This document shows, piece by piece, positions 1 through 7,104 of a stretch of 34,646 bases of DNA. This stretch comes from Bacteroidota bacterium (lineage in GTDB: Bacteria > Bacteroidota > Bacteroidia > Palsa-965), in assembly GCA_003153435.1 (NCBI GenBank), contig PLYR01000087.1, positions 1 to 34,646 of the forward strand, written 5' to 3'. A program made the translations under genes and the position numbers. The notes beneath the pieces are model-generated. The model was not told where the DNA came from, searched no databases, and was given only the letters and a program-made list of their open reading frames with translations. Each line of letters starts with the position of its first letter. Position 1 is the stretch's first letter.

Positions 1-1095
1 GCCCTGGGGAAAACGATCTCTAACGAGACCTTCATCACCGACCTGGCCAAGATGCCTCACTTATTGATGGCTGGTGCGACGGGCCAGGGTAAGTCGGTTG
101 GGTTGAATGCACTGCTCGTGTCTCTGCTTTACAAGAAGCATCCATCTCAGATTAAATTTGTACTCGTCGATCCTAAGAAAGTAGAGCTGACTCTATTCAA
201 TAAGATCGAGCGACACTTCCTGGCGGCTCTTCCCGATTCTGCAGAGCCTATCATCACTGATACCAAGAAGGTAGTCCATACCCTGAATTCTCTTTGTATT
301 GAAATGGATCAGCGTTATGACCTTTTGAAAGAGGCACAGGTGCGGAATATCAAAGAATACAATGCCAAGTTCATTCAGCGTAAGTTGAACCCCAATAACG
401 GGCATAAGTTCCTTCCATACATAATTGTTGTAATCGATGAGTTTGCTGATCTGATCATGACCGCCGGTAAGGAAATAGAAACCCCCATTGCGCGTATCGC
501 GCAGCTTGCACGAGCAGTAGGGATTCACTTAATTATTGCGACCCAGCGTCCATCCGTAAACATTATTACCGGAACGATCAAGGCTAACTTCCCGGCCCGG
601 ATTGCCTTTAGAGTAACCTCTAAGATCGATTCCCGCACCATTCTTGATTCGGGAGGGGCGGAACAGCTGATCGGTCGCGGTGATATGCTTTTAAGCACCG
701 GCAACGATCTCATTCGCTTGCAGTGCGCATTTGTTGACACACCGGAGGTAGAACGCATCTGTGAATTCATAGGCTCCCAACGTGCCTACCCGGATGTGTT
801 CCGTCTCCCCGAATATGTCGATGAGAATGAAGAAGGAAGCGGAAAAGGTGATATCGACCCCAGCGAACGCGATTCCATGTTTGCGGAAGCGGCACAGATT
901 GTGGTTCAACATCAGCAAGGCTCAGCTTCCCTACTTCAGCGTAAATTGAAGCTTGGGTATAACAGAGCAGGACGTATTGTGGACCAACTGGAATCCGCAG
1001 GAATCATCGGAAAATTCGAAGGCAGTAAAGCCCGTGAAGTGCTCATCAAGGATCTCGCTTCGCTCGAGGCTATTATAAAAGGCGGAGGAGAGTAA
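1..1095 (+). CDS. ftsK: DNA translocase FtsK, C-terminal part (5' end cut by window)
   Basis: This is the motor and DNA-reading part of the septal DNA translocase that pumps chromosome ends to daughter cells and activates XerCD at dif. The reading frame is open from base 1, so the N-terminal membrane and linker regions lie outside the window. Visible parts are the Walker A motif GATGQGKS (about nt 76-99), the Walker B stretch IIVVIDEFADLI (about nt 421-456), the following ATQRPSVNIITG segment typical of FtsK/SpoIIIE, and a C-terminal winged-helix gamma domain (about nt 865-1080) with FAEAAQIV and GRIVDQLESAGIIG, which in the family reads the polar KOPS/SRS sequences. The lolA-like gene follows 107 nt downstream on the same strand. 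Truncation is only the window edge; nothing suggests a pseudogene. Confidence 0.95.
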   Translation, partial: ALGKTISNETFITDLAKMPHLLMAGATGQGKSVGLNALLVSLLYKKHPSQIKFVLVDPKKVELTLFNKIERHFLAALPDSAEPIITDTKKVVHTLNSLCIEMDQRYDLLKEAQVRNIKEYNAKFIQRKLNPNNGHKFLPYIIVVIDEFADLIMTAGKEIETPIARIAQLARAVGIHLIIATQRPSVNIITGTIKANFPARIAFRVTSKIDSRTILDSGGAEQLIGRGDMLLSTGNDLIRLQCAFVDTPEVERICEFIGSQRAYPDVFRLPEYVDENEEGSGKGDIDPSERDSMFAEAAQIVVQHQQGSASLLQRKLKLGYNRAGRIVDQLESAGIIGKFEGSKAREVLIKDLASLEAIIKGGGE

Positions 1096-1109
1096 CCCCG
1101 CCAACTTGC

Positions 1110-1159
1110 GACGCCGAAGGCGTCATTAAATGGAACGATTATTGAATACCTCCATTTAA
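1110..1159. terminator. two hairpins between ftsK and lolA
   Basis: Two inverted repeats follow the ftsK stop. The first is GACGCC-GAA-GGCGTC at 1110-1124 (6-bp stem, 3-nt loop). The second is a perfect 9-bp repeat, TTAAATGGA (1126-1134) with TCCATTTAA (1151-1159), followed by an A-run. Neither has a good T-run on the plus strand, so attenuation or mRNA processing between ftsK and lolA is as likely as full termination. Confidence 0.4.
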
Positions 1160-1202
1160 AAAACAACCCTATCTTTACCTCTCAAACTCAGAACCACTTT
1201 AC

Positions 1203-1883
1203 ATGTCCAATAAACTAATAATCACCCTAATCGCTGTTCTCATCGGTTATTCCAGCACCTACGCTCAAAAAGAAGCATTGGATCCTAAAGCGAAGGCCGT
1301 TTTGGATGATTTGAGCGCCAAGACCAAGGCTCTTAAGACCATCAAATCGACCTTTACCATCACTACGGAAACAAAGGATAAAAAGAAAGACTTCCAGGAC
1401 GGAACACTGATCATCAAAGGAGCTAAATATAAGGTCAGCTTGAAGGGCCAGGAATATTACAACAACGGAACGTATATATGGAATTACGTGGCCTCTGCCA
1501 AAGAAACCACCAAGGACTTTGCCCCTAAGCCCGATGATAAAACCAAGAAAAAGAAAGGAATTGACATCAGCAAGATGTTTACCATCTATGAAGAAGGCTA
1601 CAAATACAAATTTGATAAAGAAGAAGTGGTAGACGGTTTAACCATTCAAACCATCAACCTCTATCCACTCATCCCACAGGATCAGGATTTTCATACCATC
1701 AAGCTGATGATTGATAAGAACAAGAAACAAATACAATCGGTTAAATTTCTCAACAAAGACGGGTCCACCCGCTTGATCGTGCTCACCTCTTTTGTTTCCG
1801 ATGGAGCAATGGCCGATGATCTTTTCAATTATGAGGCTACTCCTCATCCGGGCATTCACCTGGAAGATATGACAAAGGATTAG
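1203..1883 (+). CDS. LolA-like outer-membrane lipoprotein carrier protein
   Basis: A 226-aa secreted protein. Residues 1-21 are a Sec signal peptide ending in STYAQ. The body matches the LolA-like pattern: a helix with 'AKAVLDDLSAKTKALKTIKSTFTI', then alternating beta strands such as 'GTLIIKGAKYKVSLKGQEYYNNGTYIW' type segments and 'IDKNKKQIQSVKF'. LolA shuttles lipoproteins across the periplasm to the outer membrane, and length and fold pattern fit the Bacteroidota version. It is very lysine-rich (a KKKK stretch near residue 117). A lolA gene just after ftsK is a common arrangement in this phylum, which supports the call. A weak -7-like TATCTTTA lies at 1170-1177, but no matching TTG is at the usual distance. 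Confidence 0.82.
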   Translation: MSNKLIITLIAVLIGYSSTYAQKEALDPKAKAVLDDLSAKTKALKTIKSTFTITTETKDKKKDFQDGTLIIKGAKYKVSLKGQEYYNNGTYIWNYVASAKETTKDFAPKPDDKTKKKKGIDISKMFTIYEEGYKYKFDKEEVVDGLTIQTINLYPLIPQDQDFHTIKLMIDKNKKQIQSVKFLNKDGSTRLIVLTSFVSDGAMADDLFNYEATPHPGIHLEDMTKD

Positions 1884-1900
1884 TGGGAGCTAGGTGCTGG

Positions 1901-2063
1901 CTTCGACTTCGCTCAGCCACCCATGAGCTACATTTTAAACTCAAGGTTGACATTAGTGGTTTCGACTCCGCTCAACCACCCCTGAGACTGAGCGGAGTCG
2001 AAGTGCCCTCTATCAAAACACCAGTCGCAAGAATTGCAGCGGTCCCCGAGCGGAGTCGAGGGG
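1901..2063. repeat. cluster of dispersed palindromic repeat (TTCGACTCCGCTCA family)
   Basis: Three copies of one motif occur within 165 nt. A perfect 14-bp inverted repeat is formed by TTCGACTCCGCTCA (1961-1974) and TGAGCGGAGTCGAA (1989-2002), with a 14-nt loop. A diverged left half sits at 1901-1917 (TTCGACTTCGCTCAG) and a diverged right half at 2047-2062 (CGAGCGGAGTCGAG). The motif is of the kind found scattered between genes in Bacteroidota, like REP elements. An open frame across this stretch (1883-2110) is Arg/Ser/Pro-rich and consists of these repeats, so it is not called as a gene. Confidence 0.7.
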
Positions 2064-2128
2064 TGCTCCAGACAAACTGTTCACTCACTAGAGCGAATAC
2101 GCAAGATTAGGGAAGTATAAAAGACAGT

Positions 2129-2170
2129 ATCTAACCAACTGAAATGCATTGATTAGATAAGCGGTTAGAT
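2129..2170 (-). terminator. probable terminator of sucD
   Basis: A perfect 8-bp inverted repeat, ATCTAACC (2129-2136) and GGTTAGAT (2163-2170), with a 26-nt loop that itself contains the palindrome AATGCATT (2143-2150). It lies 20 nt beyond the sucD stop. On the minus strand it is followed by ACTGTCTTTTATAC, a weak T-rich tail. Confidence 0.45.
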
Positions 2171-2189
2171 GGAATTGTTTGCTTAATAA

Positions 2190-3071
2190 TTACGCGACCA
2201 CCTTCTTCAATATCTTCGCCATCGTCACCCCAATAGTAGCAGGAGACTCTACCACTGTAACCCCACATTCACGTAAGATCTTCATCTTGGCAGCAGCGGT
2301 GTCTTCTGCTCCTCCAACGATAGCACCAGCGTGACCCATAGTACGGCCTACTGGAGCGGTTTGGCCGGCAATGAAACCGACTACAGGTTTGGTGCCATTT
2401 TCCTTGATCCAGCGAGCTGCTTCAGCTTCCATGCCTCCGCCAATCTCACCAATCATTACAATACCTTCTGTTTCTTTATCTGCCATTAAGAGCTGTACCG
2501 CTTCCATGGTAGAAGTTCCGATAATCGGGTCCCCTCCTATTCCGATGGCCGTGGTAATCCCTAAACCGGCTTTCACAATCTGATCGGCTGCTTCGTAAGT
2601 AAGAGTACCTGATTTGGAAACGATACCAATCGTTCCCTTTTTGAACACAAAACCAGGCATGATGCCTACTTTGGCTTCTCCGGCGGTGATTACACCCGGG
2701 CAGTTTGGCCCGATTAATCTGCAATCACGTCCTTTGAGGTATTCCTTTACCTGAATCATATCCTTGGTCGGGATGCCTTCCGTAATACAAACAATGACTT
2801 TGATCCCGGCCTCTGCAGCTTCCATGATGGCATCGGCTGCGAATGCTGGAGGTACGAATATAATGGAGACATCTGCTCCGGCTTTCTTAACAGCTTCCTC
2901 TACGGTATTGAACACAGGTTTATCGAGGTGCATGGTTCCACCCTTACCCGGAGTAACCCCTCCAACCACTTTCGTTCCAAATTCTATCATCTGGCTTGCG
3001 TGGAAGGTTCCTTCTGTACCGGTAAAGCCCTGTACGATTACTTTTGAGTTTTTGCTTACCAATACCGACAT
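2190..3071 (-). CDS. sucD: succinyl-CoA synthetase (ADP-forming) alpha subunit
   Basis: A 293-aa cytosolic TCA-cycle enzyme subunit that, with SucC, converts succinyl-CoA to succinate while making ATP or GTP. The CoA-binding Rossmann domain is at the N-terminus (VIVQGFTGTEGTFHA, residues 11-25). The ligase domain contains SKSGTLTYE (152-160), IGIGGDPIIGT (176-186) and the active-site histidine His247 in TMGHAGAIVGG, which carries the phosphate. Length is that of the family (about 290 aa). Genes on both sides are on the plus strand, and sucC is not adjacent in this window, so the two subunits are encoded apart or sucC is elsewhere. No clear TAnnTTTG promoter was found upstream on the minus strand. 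Confidence 0.97.
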   Translation of the reverse strand: MSVLVSKNSKVIVQGFTGTEGTFHASQMIEFGTKVVGGVTPGKGGTMHLDKPVFNTVEEAVKKAGADVSIIFVPPAFAADAIMEAAEAGIKVIVCITEGIPTKDMIQVKEYLKGRDCRLIGPNCPGVITAGEAKVGIMPGFVFKKGTIGIVSKSGTLTYEAADQIVKAGLGITTAIGIGGDPIIGTSTMEAVQLLMADKETEGIVMIGEIGGGMEAEAARWIKENGTKPVVGFIAGQTAPVGRTMGHAGAIVGGAEDTAAAKMKILRECGVTVVESPATIGVTMAKILKKVVA

Positions 3072-3119
3072 AGTGTGTGTTTTTGTGGATTTTCGAGGGC
3101 TAAATTAACTTTTTATACC

Positions 3120-3147
3120 TTGTATACCAAGTAAAATTATAAATTTG
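3120..3147 (+). promoter_or_regulatory. candidate promoter for mnmE
   Basis: TTG at 3120-3122 and TAAATTTG at 3140-3147 (full match to TAnnTTTG) are separated by 17 nt, slightly shorter than the 19 nt seen at two other promoters in this window. A small inverted repeat, CTTG-TATAC-CAAG, at 3119-3131 overlaps the upstream element. Transcription from here would give a leader of about 135 nt containing the hairpin at 3193-3211. Confidence 0.4.
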
Positions 3148-3192
3148 TAAGGATGGGTTGCGTTGAAGCGTGCTCCACGGACCTCTCCCTAA

Positions 3193-3211
3193 CCCTCTCC
3201 AAAGGAGAGGG
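3193..3211. repeat. dispersed hairpin CCCTCTCC-AAA-GGAGAGGG
   Basis: A perfect 8-bp stem with a 3-nt loop, preceded by a second CCTCTCC copy at 3182-3188. It lies in the leader region of mnmE. The sequence resembles short intergenic repeats common in Bacteroidota genomes. It has no T-run, so it is not a standard terminator. Confidence 0.55.
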
Positions 3212-3287
3212 GATGCGTGAGGGAAGAGTGTGAGGAAAGTTTCAGTGATACTTACATCAACATACCAACTATCTGTCGGTCTATTTT

Positions 3288-4688
3288 ATGAATAAGAACC
3301 CCTTTGCAGACGATACTATCGTTGCCCTGGCAACCCCACAAGGGTCAGGAGCCATTGCGGTGATCCGTCTCTCGGGGAAGAATTGCATCAAGCTCGTAGA
3401 TACCGTCTTCTGCAATACCTATAAACCCGATAAACACCTCAGTCAGGCCAAGGGCTATACCCTCCATTATGGAGAAATAGCCGAGGATCAAACCGTTTTG
3501 GATGAAGTGATCGTAAGCGTTTTTAAAGCCCCGCATTCCTATACTGGAGAAGATGGTATTGAAATCTCCTGCCACGGCTCAACTTTTATTCAACAACAAA
3601 TTATCCTTTTACTTGTCCGCCAGGGAGCGCGCTTAGCCAATCCCGGAGAGTTTACTCTCCGTGCTTTTTTAAACGGAAAGATTGACCTGAGCCAGGCTGA
3701 AGCGGTAGCCGATTTGATTGCCTCCAACTCCTCTACCTCCCATCAGGTTGCGATGCAACAGATGCGGGGAGGCTTTTCTAACAAGATCAAGATCCTTCGC
3801 GATAACCTCGTAAACTTCGCCTCCCTCATCGAACTCGAACTCGATTTCGGAGAAGAAGATGTTGAGTTTGCAGATCGTAATGATCTCAAAAAACTTATCC
3901 TGAGTATACAAAACATTGTACAGCGCTTAGTACACAGCTTTGAAATAGGTAATGTTATCAAGAACGGAATCCCAGTAGCCATTGTAGGCAAGCCAAATAC
4001 CGGGAAGAGCACCTTGCTGAATGTCCTCCTCGAAGAAGAGCGGGCCATCGTCAGCGAGATCCCAGGTACCACCCGCGATACCATTGAAGATGAAATAACC
4101 ATTGAAGGCATCCTCTTCCGTTTCATAGACACCGCCGGCATCCGCCACACCACCGACACCATCGAAGCCATGGGCGTAACCCGCACCTGGGAAAAGATGC
4201 GTCAGAGCAGTATCGTGATGTATGTTTTCGATGTACACGAAATAACACCGAAAGAACTCAGCATCACGGTAGGAGAGATCCGGGAAACCTTAGGAGGCTC
4301 CTCCCTCCTGTTGGTAGGAAACAAAATTGACAAAGAAGACATCCTCTATACCCAACGTGAATTCAAAGATTTTCAGGATATCATATTCATCTCCGCCAAA
4401 GAACATCTCTATATCGAAGACCTCCGATCCAAACTGGTGGCACTCTTCGATAGCAAAGCCGTAAATGTCTCCGAAACAATTGTAACCAATGCCCGGCATG
4501 TGCAGGCTTTGCAGCATACCAACTCTGCCCTTACCAAAGTCTTTGAAGGACTGAACAATAATCTTTCCGGCGATTTGCTCTCTATTGAAATCCGCGGTGC
4601 TCTGGAGCATCTGGGGGAGATTACTGGGGAGGTTACTTCGGATACGCTGCTGGAGAATATATTTTCTAGGTTTTGTATTGGAAAGTAA
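3288..4688 (+). CDS. mnmE: tRNA uridine-5-carboxymethylaminomethyl modification GTPase MnmE
   Basis: A 466-aa protein that acts with MnmG to install the cmnm5 group on wobble uridine 34 of certain tRNAs. The N-terminal formyl-THF-binding domain starts DDTIVALATPQGSGAIAVIRLSG (residues 8-30, seen as two blocks) and includes SYTGEDGIEISCHG (84-97). The helical domain is split by the G domain: P-loop GKPNTGKS (234-241), switch region IPGTTRDT (258-265), DTAG (281-284) and NKID. The protein ends FCIGK, the conserved C-terminal cysteine motif of the family. The length is normal. The ATG at 3288 places the first motif at the usual distance from the start. Confidence 0.97.
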   Translation: MNKNPFADDTIVALATPQGSGAIAVIRLSGKNCIKLVDTVFCNTYKPDKHLSQAKGYTLHYGEIAEDQTVLDEVIVSVFKAPHSYTGEDGIEISCHGSTFIQQQIILLLVRQGARLANPGEFTLRAFLNGKIDLSQAEAVADLIASNSSTSHQVAMQQMRGGFSNKIKILRDNLVNFASLIELELDFGEEDVEFADRNDLKKLILSIQNIVQRLVHSFEIGNVIKNGIPVAIVGKPNTGKSTLLNVLLEEERAIVSEIPGTTRDTIEDEITIEGILFRFIDTAGIRHTTDTIEAMGVTRTWEKMRQSSIVMYVFDVHEITPKELSITVGEIRETLGGSSLLLVGNKIDKEDILYTQREFKDFQDIIFISAKEHLYIEDLRSKLVALFDSKAVNVSETIVTNARHVQALQHTNSALTKVFEGLNNNLSGDLLSIEIRGALEHLGEITGEVTSDTLLENIFSRFCIGK

Positions 4689-4746
4689 CAGAGCTCAGCG
4701 ATTTACTTTTAAAGATTTTTATTGGCTTTCTTACAACGGATGCCTT

Positions 4747-4777
4747 CCACGATGGCGTGGATATGTGCCATCGCGTG
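4747..4777. other. imperfect hairpin downstream of mnmE
   Basis: CGATGGC (4750-4756) pairs with GCCATCG (4767-4773) across a 10-nt loop, and the flanks (CCA/GTG) extend the pairing with a bulge. It lies about 60 nt after the mnmE stop. There is no T-run, so its role as terminator is doubtful. The rest of 4689-4937 shows no gene. Confidence 0.3.
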
Positions 4778-4937
4778 TTCCAGCTAATCCGTGCCTTTAA
4801 AAAATATTCAATAAAACCGCTTCACACTAGGAATTTGCAATCCCATCCTCTTCTGCTTACATTTACATTGGGTATAGCATCAAAATGAAGTACAGTGTCT
4901 GATTGTAGCCTTTGAAAATATCAACTGATTTTACTAT

Positions 4938-6449
4938 ATGAGACTAATCATAAAAAACCGGATCCTTTCATGTTGCCTTTACGGTTTGGTCCTTGGCGCA
5001 AACTGTTCTGCTCAAAATTGGCAACCCATTAACTCTCATGACGAGTATAACTATTTTACCACTCCTGCCTTTTCATCAGCCTCCATCATCAAAACCGAAT
5101 CCGTTGGTCTGAATGGCTCCGATTCTGTATTCTATCTCAACCGTGTTGTGACGAGCATACCCGGGAATGCAAACCATAAGCTCCTCCGTCAGGGTCAGTT
5201 TCTTGGGAAAATGGTGATTCAGCGAAGCAACGGACTTGTCACCTTTATGGGCAACAAGGATTTCACCCTGAATGTTACAGCAGGAGCCGGAGCAAGCTGG
5301 ATTTTCGATACCCTTAGAGGCTCTGTGGCAACTGTCCTTGTTGTTAAATACGACACCATATTCGGCCAGCACGACTCTCTTAAAGTGATCGGGGTTTCGA
5401 ATTACGACACACTTGTGCTGTCCAAGCAGTATGGACTGATTTCCTTCAGAGATTCCTCCTCTTCGCAAATATATTCACTAAAAGGAATCCAGAGCAGGAA
5501 CCTCGGTTATCATGTGCCGGAGTATGGTAATATCTATAATTTCAACATTGGAGATGTTTTTGAATATAGGAAGCACTACACGGCATACGAATATTCAACC
5601 GGCGTAGATGAGAGCGATTATTTACATTGGAAGCTGACCATCACCTCAAAAACCATCAACGGCAACCAATTGTCATATGTCGCAAATAAAATTGAATCGG
5701 ACACGCTCTGGAACCTCTCCAATTCGACACATACCACTCAGCATTTTTCAGGCATCGTTCAACTAACCTTTACCGACACCGCCTCAAATTACCTAAATGG
5801 ATTTAATCAGCAATACATTCTCGCAGGTGACACAAATTGTACATCTTACGGTGTGCCTACCGGTGTAAATTCAGTTGAGAAGGTACTTGAATATGAGTAC
5901 AACACGCTTTTCCAGACTGAGATGAAATCACATCGTTCAGAATACCTTACCCCGGCAAGCGGAGATACTGTTTCCACTGACAACTACTTCACCAATGACA
6001 ATCACCAGACAGAAAGACAAAGCTCAGCCCAATACGGAAATGGAACAGGTCTCGTTTATTACCATTTCTCATTCGAATATGTTCCCATTAATTCTTACAC
6101 AACTGATATATGGCTTGAAGGATGTGTAAAAGGAGGTATTACTTATGGACACATTACCGCTGACTCAATTCTCCTGAGTGGTGTGCATGAAGGAGTTCAC
6201 CTGTCTCATTATCTCGTTTACCCTTCGCTGCTGACCGGAGAAGATCTTCTGCATATCAATGGATCAGGAATCCCCTGTCAGGTCTCTATCTATAACTCAG
6301 AAGGACGTATGATACTCAGCACCCGGCTTTTTAATTCGGGCGAAACCGAAACTGATCTGAACCCGGGCACACTCGCCAAAGGCATATATTTCATAAAACT
6401 GCAGGACAGATCCGGTGTTTTCTTCAGCACGAAATTCATAAAAAACTAA
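4938..6449 (+). CDS. secreted protein with T9SS type A sorting domain, function unknown
   Basis: A 503-aa protein with a signal peptide (residues 1-26, ending CSAQ) and a long beta-rich body rich in Ser, Thr, Tyr and Asn. No enzyme family was recognised in the body. The last about 85 residues form a T9SS type A sorting domain: 'GIPCQVSIYNSEGRMIL' followed by LNPGTLAKGIYFIKLQDR and a short basic end, FSTKFIKN. By family knowledge such proteins cross the outer membrane through the type IX system and are released or attached to surface lipopolysaccharide. It stands alone between mnmE and the higA remnant locus. An imperfect -7-like AGCCTTTG lies at 4907-4914, without an upstream TTG at the right place. 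Confidence 0.8.
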   Translation: MRLIIKNRILSCCLYGLVLGANCSAQNWQPINSHDEYNYFTTPAFSSASIIKTESVGLNGSDSVFYLNRVVTSIPGNANHKLLRQGQFLGKMVIQRSNGLVTFMGNKDFTLNVTAGAGASWIFDTLRGSVATVLVVKYDTIFGQHDSLKVIGVSNYDTLVLSKQYGLISFRDSSSSQIYSLKGIQSRNLGYHVPEYGNIYNFNIGDVFEYRKHYTAYEYSTGVDESDYLHWKLTITSKTINGNQLSYVANKIESDTLWNLSNSTHTTQHFSGIVQLTFTDTASNYLNGFNQQYILAGDTNCTSYGVPTGVNSVEKVLEYEYNTLFQTEMKSHRSEYLTPASGDTVSTDNYFTNDNHQTERQSSAQYGNGTGLVYYHFSFEYVPINSYTTDIWLEGCVKGGITYGHITADSILLSGVHEGVHLSHYLVYPSLLTGEDLLHINGSGIPCQVSIYNSEGRMILSTRLFNSGETETDLNPGTLAKGIYFIKLQDRSGVFFSTKFIKN

Positions 6450-6528
6450 AACGGGTGTGAACCTTGAGTTAACTGATTATTGAGATAAAAAACGAATCCT
6501 GAAGAGTCTTTCTTTTACTTGCAGTTGT

Positions 6529-6627
6529 TCTTATATTATCTGGTTTGGAACGCATAAGGAGTACGACAAAGTAAATACAGAAATCATTGAATTTGACACA
6601 AAGATTTTAAAATACAAGGCCAAATGA
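6529..6627 (+). pseudogene. remnant of HigB-type mRNA interferase (toxin), C-terminal stub only
   Basis: The frame ending at 6627 reads YII followed by WFGTHKEYDKVNTEII and then EFDTKILKYKAK, which matches the conserved C-terminal GTHxEYDK block of HigB toxins. A stop codon (TGA at 6481-6483) lies 15 codons upstream of the stub, and the region between the previous gene and this point is far too short for the missing two thirds (about 70 residues). The catalytic core is therefore lost by deletion, not by a point change. The stub stop (TGA 6625-6627) overlaps the antitoxin start in ATGA, as expected for an original higB-higA operon. Confidence 0.75.
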
Positions 6628-6986
6628 ACATGAACTGGAAAGTGATAAAAACAGAAGCAGCCTATCAAAAAGCCATTAAAAGAACACTGGCTATTTTTCA
6701 GGCGAAAGAAAACACAGCTGAAGCGGATGAGTTGGCTTTATTATTGGTGTTGGTAAAGGATTATGAAGACAAGCACATCCATTTGCCTTCCTTAGACCCA
6801 ATTGAAGTGATCAAATTCAAAATGGAAGAACGAGGAATGAAAGCTAAAGACCTTGAACCGATTCTTGGTTCTAAAGGTCATGTTTCCTCTATCCTGTCCG
6901 GGCGAAGGGAAATAACACTGAAAATGGCTCAACGCTTAAAGAATTATTTCCAACTACCTGCCGAATTGTTTTTACCTGCCGCTTAA
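6624..6986 (+). CDS. higA: HigA-like antitoxin, XRE-family helix-turn-helix (orphan)
   Basis: A 120-aa DNA-binding protein. The N-terminal helical part (residues 1-60, AIKRTLAIFQAKENTAEADEL as a charged helix) is typical of the HigA/COG5499 group. The C-terminal half is an XRE helix-turn-helix with IKFKMEERGMKAKDLEPILGS, then KGHVSSILSGRREITLKMAQR, then LKNYFQLPAELFL. In the family HigA neutralises HigB and represses the operon. Here the toxin is only a stub, so the antitoxin is an orphan that may still act as a repressor or as an anti-toxin against a related HigB elsewhere. The ATG at 6624 overlaps the toxin stop; a second ATG two codons later is possible. Confidence 0.88.
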   Translation: MNMNWKVIKTEAAYQKAIKRTLAIFQAKENTAEADELALLLVLVKDYEDKHIHLPSLDPIEVIKFKMEERGMKAKDLEPILGSKGHVSSILSGRREITLKMAQRLKNYFQLPAELFLPAA

Positions 6987-7004
6987 ATCCGAAATCATAG
7001 GATC

Positions 7005-7032
7005 GCCCATTAGCTGAATACAGGGCTTTTTT
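7005..7032 (+). terminator. weak terminator candidate after higA
   Basis: GCCC (7005-7008) and GGGC (7023-7026) can pair over a 14-nt loop and are followed at once by six T residues (7027-7032). The short stem makes this weak alone; the strong hairpin at 7052-7090 lies just downstream. Confidence 0.35.
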
Positions 7033-7051
7033 ATTGACCGATGTTTATAAA

Positions 7052-7090
7052 CTACAAGCCCCGACTGATTAGATCAGCCGGGGCTTGTAG
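7052..7090. terminator. strong bidirectional terminator hairpin
   Basis: CTACAAGCCCCG (7052-7063) and CGGGGCTTGTAG (7079-7090) form a perfect 12-bp stem; inner CTGAT/ATCAG can add 5 bp around a 3-nt loop. It lies between two convergent genes, higA (plus) and the T9SS gene at 7105-8982 (minus). It is followed by ATAAAAAAG on the plus strand and TTTATAAAC on the minus strand, fitting termination of the minus-strand gene best. Confidence 0.75.
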
Positions 7091-7104
7091 ATAAAAAAGA
7101 TAGC

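Noticed and set aside
1-51. FtsK as a truncated pseudogene
   Set aside because: The frame is open to the first base and all motifs are intact; truncation is the window edge.
1883-2110. 75-codon frame after lolA as a gene
   Set aside because: It is made of the dispersed TTCGACTCCGCTCA repeats and has an unprotein-like Arg/Ser/Pro composition.
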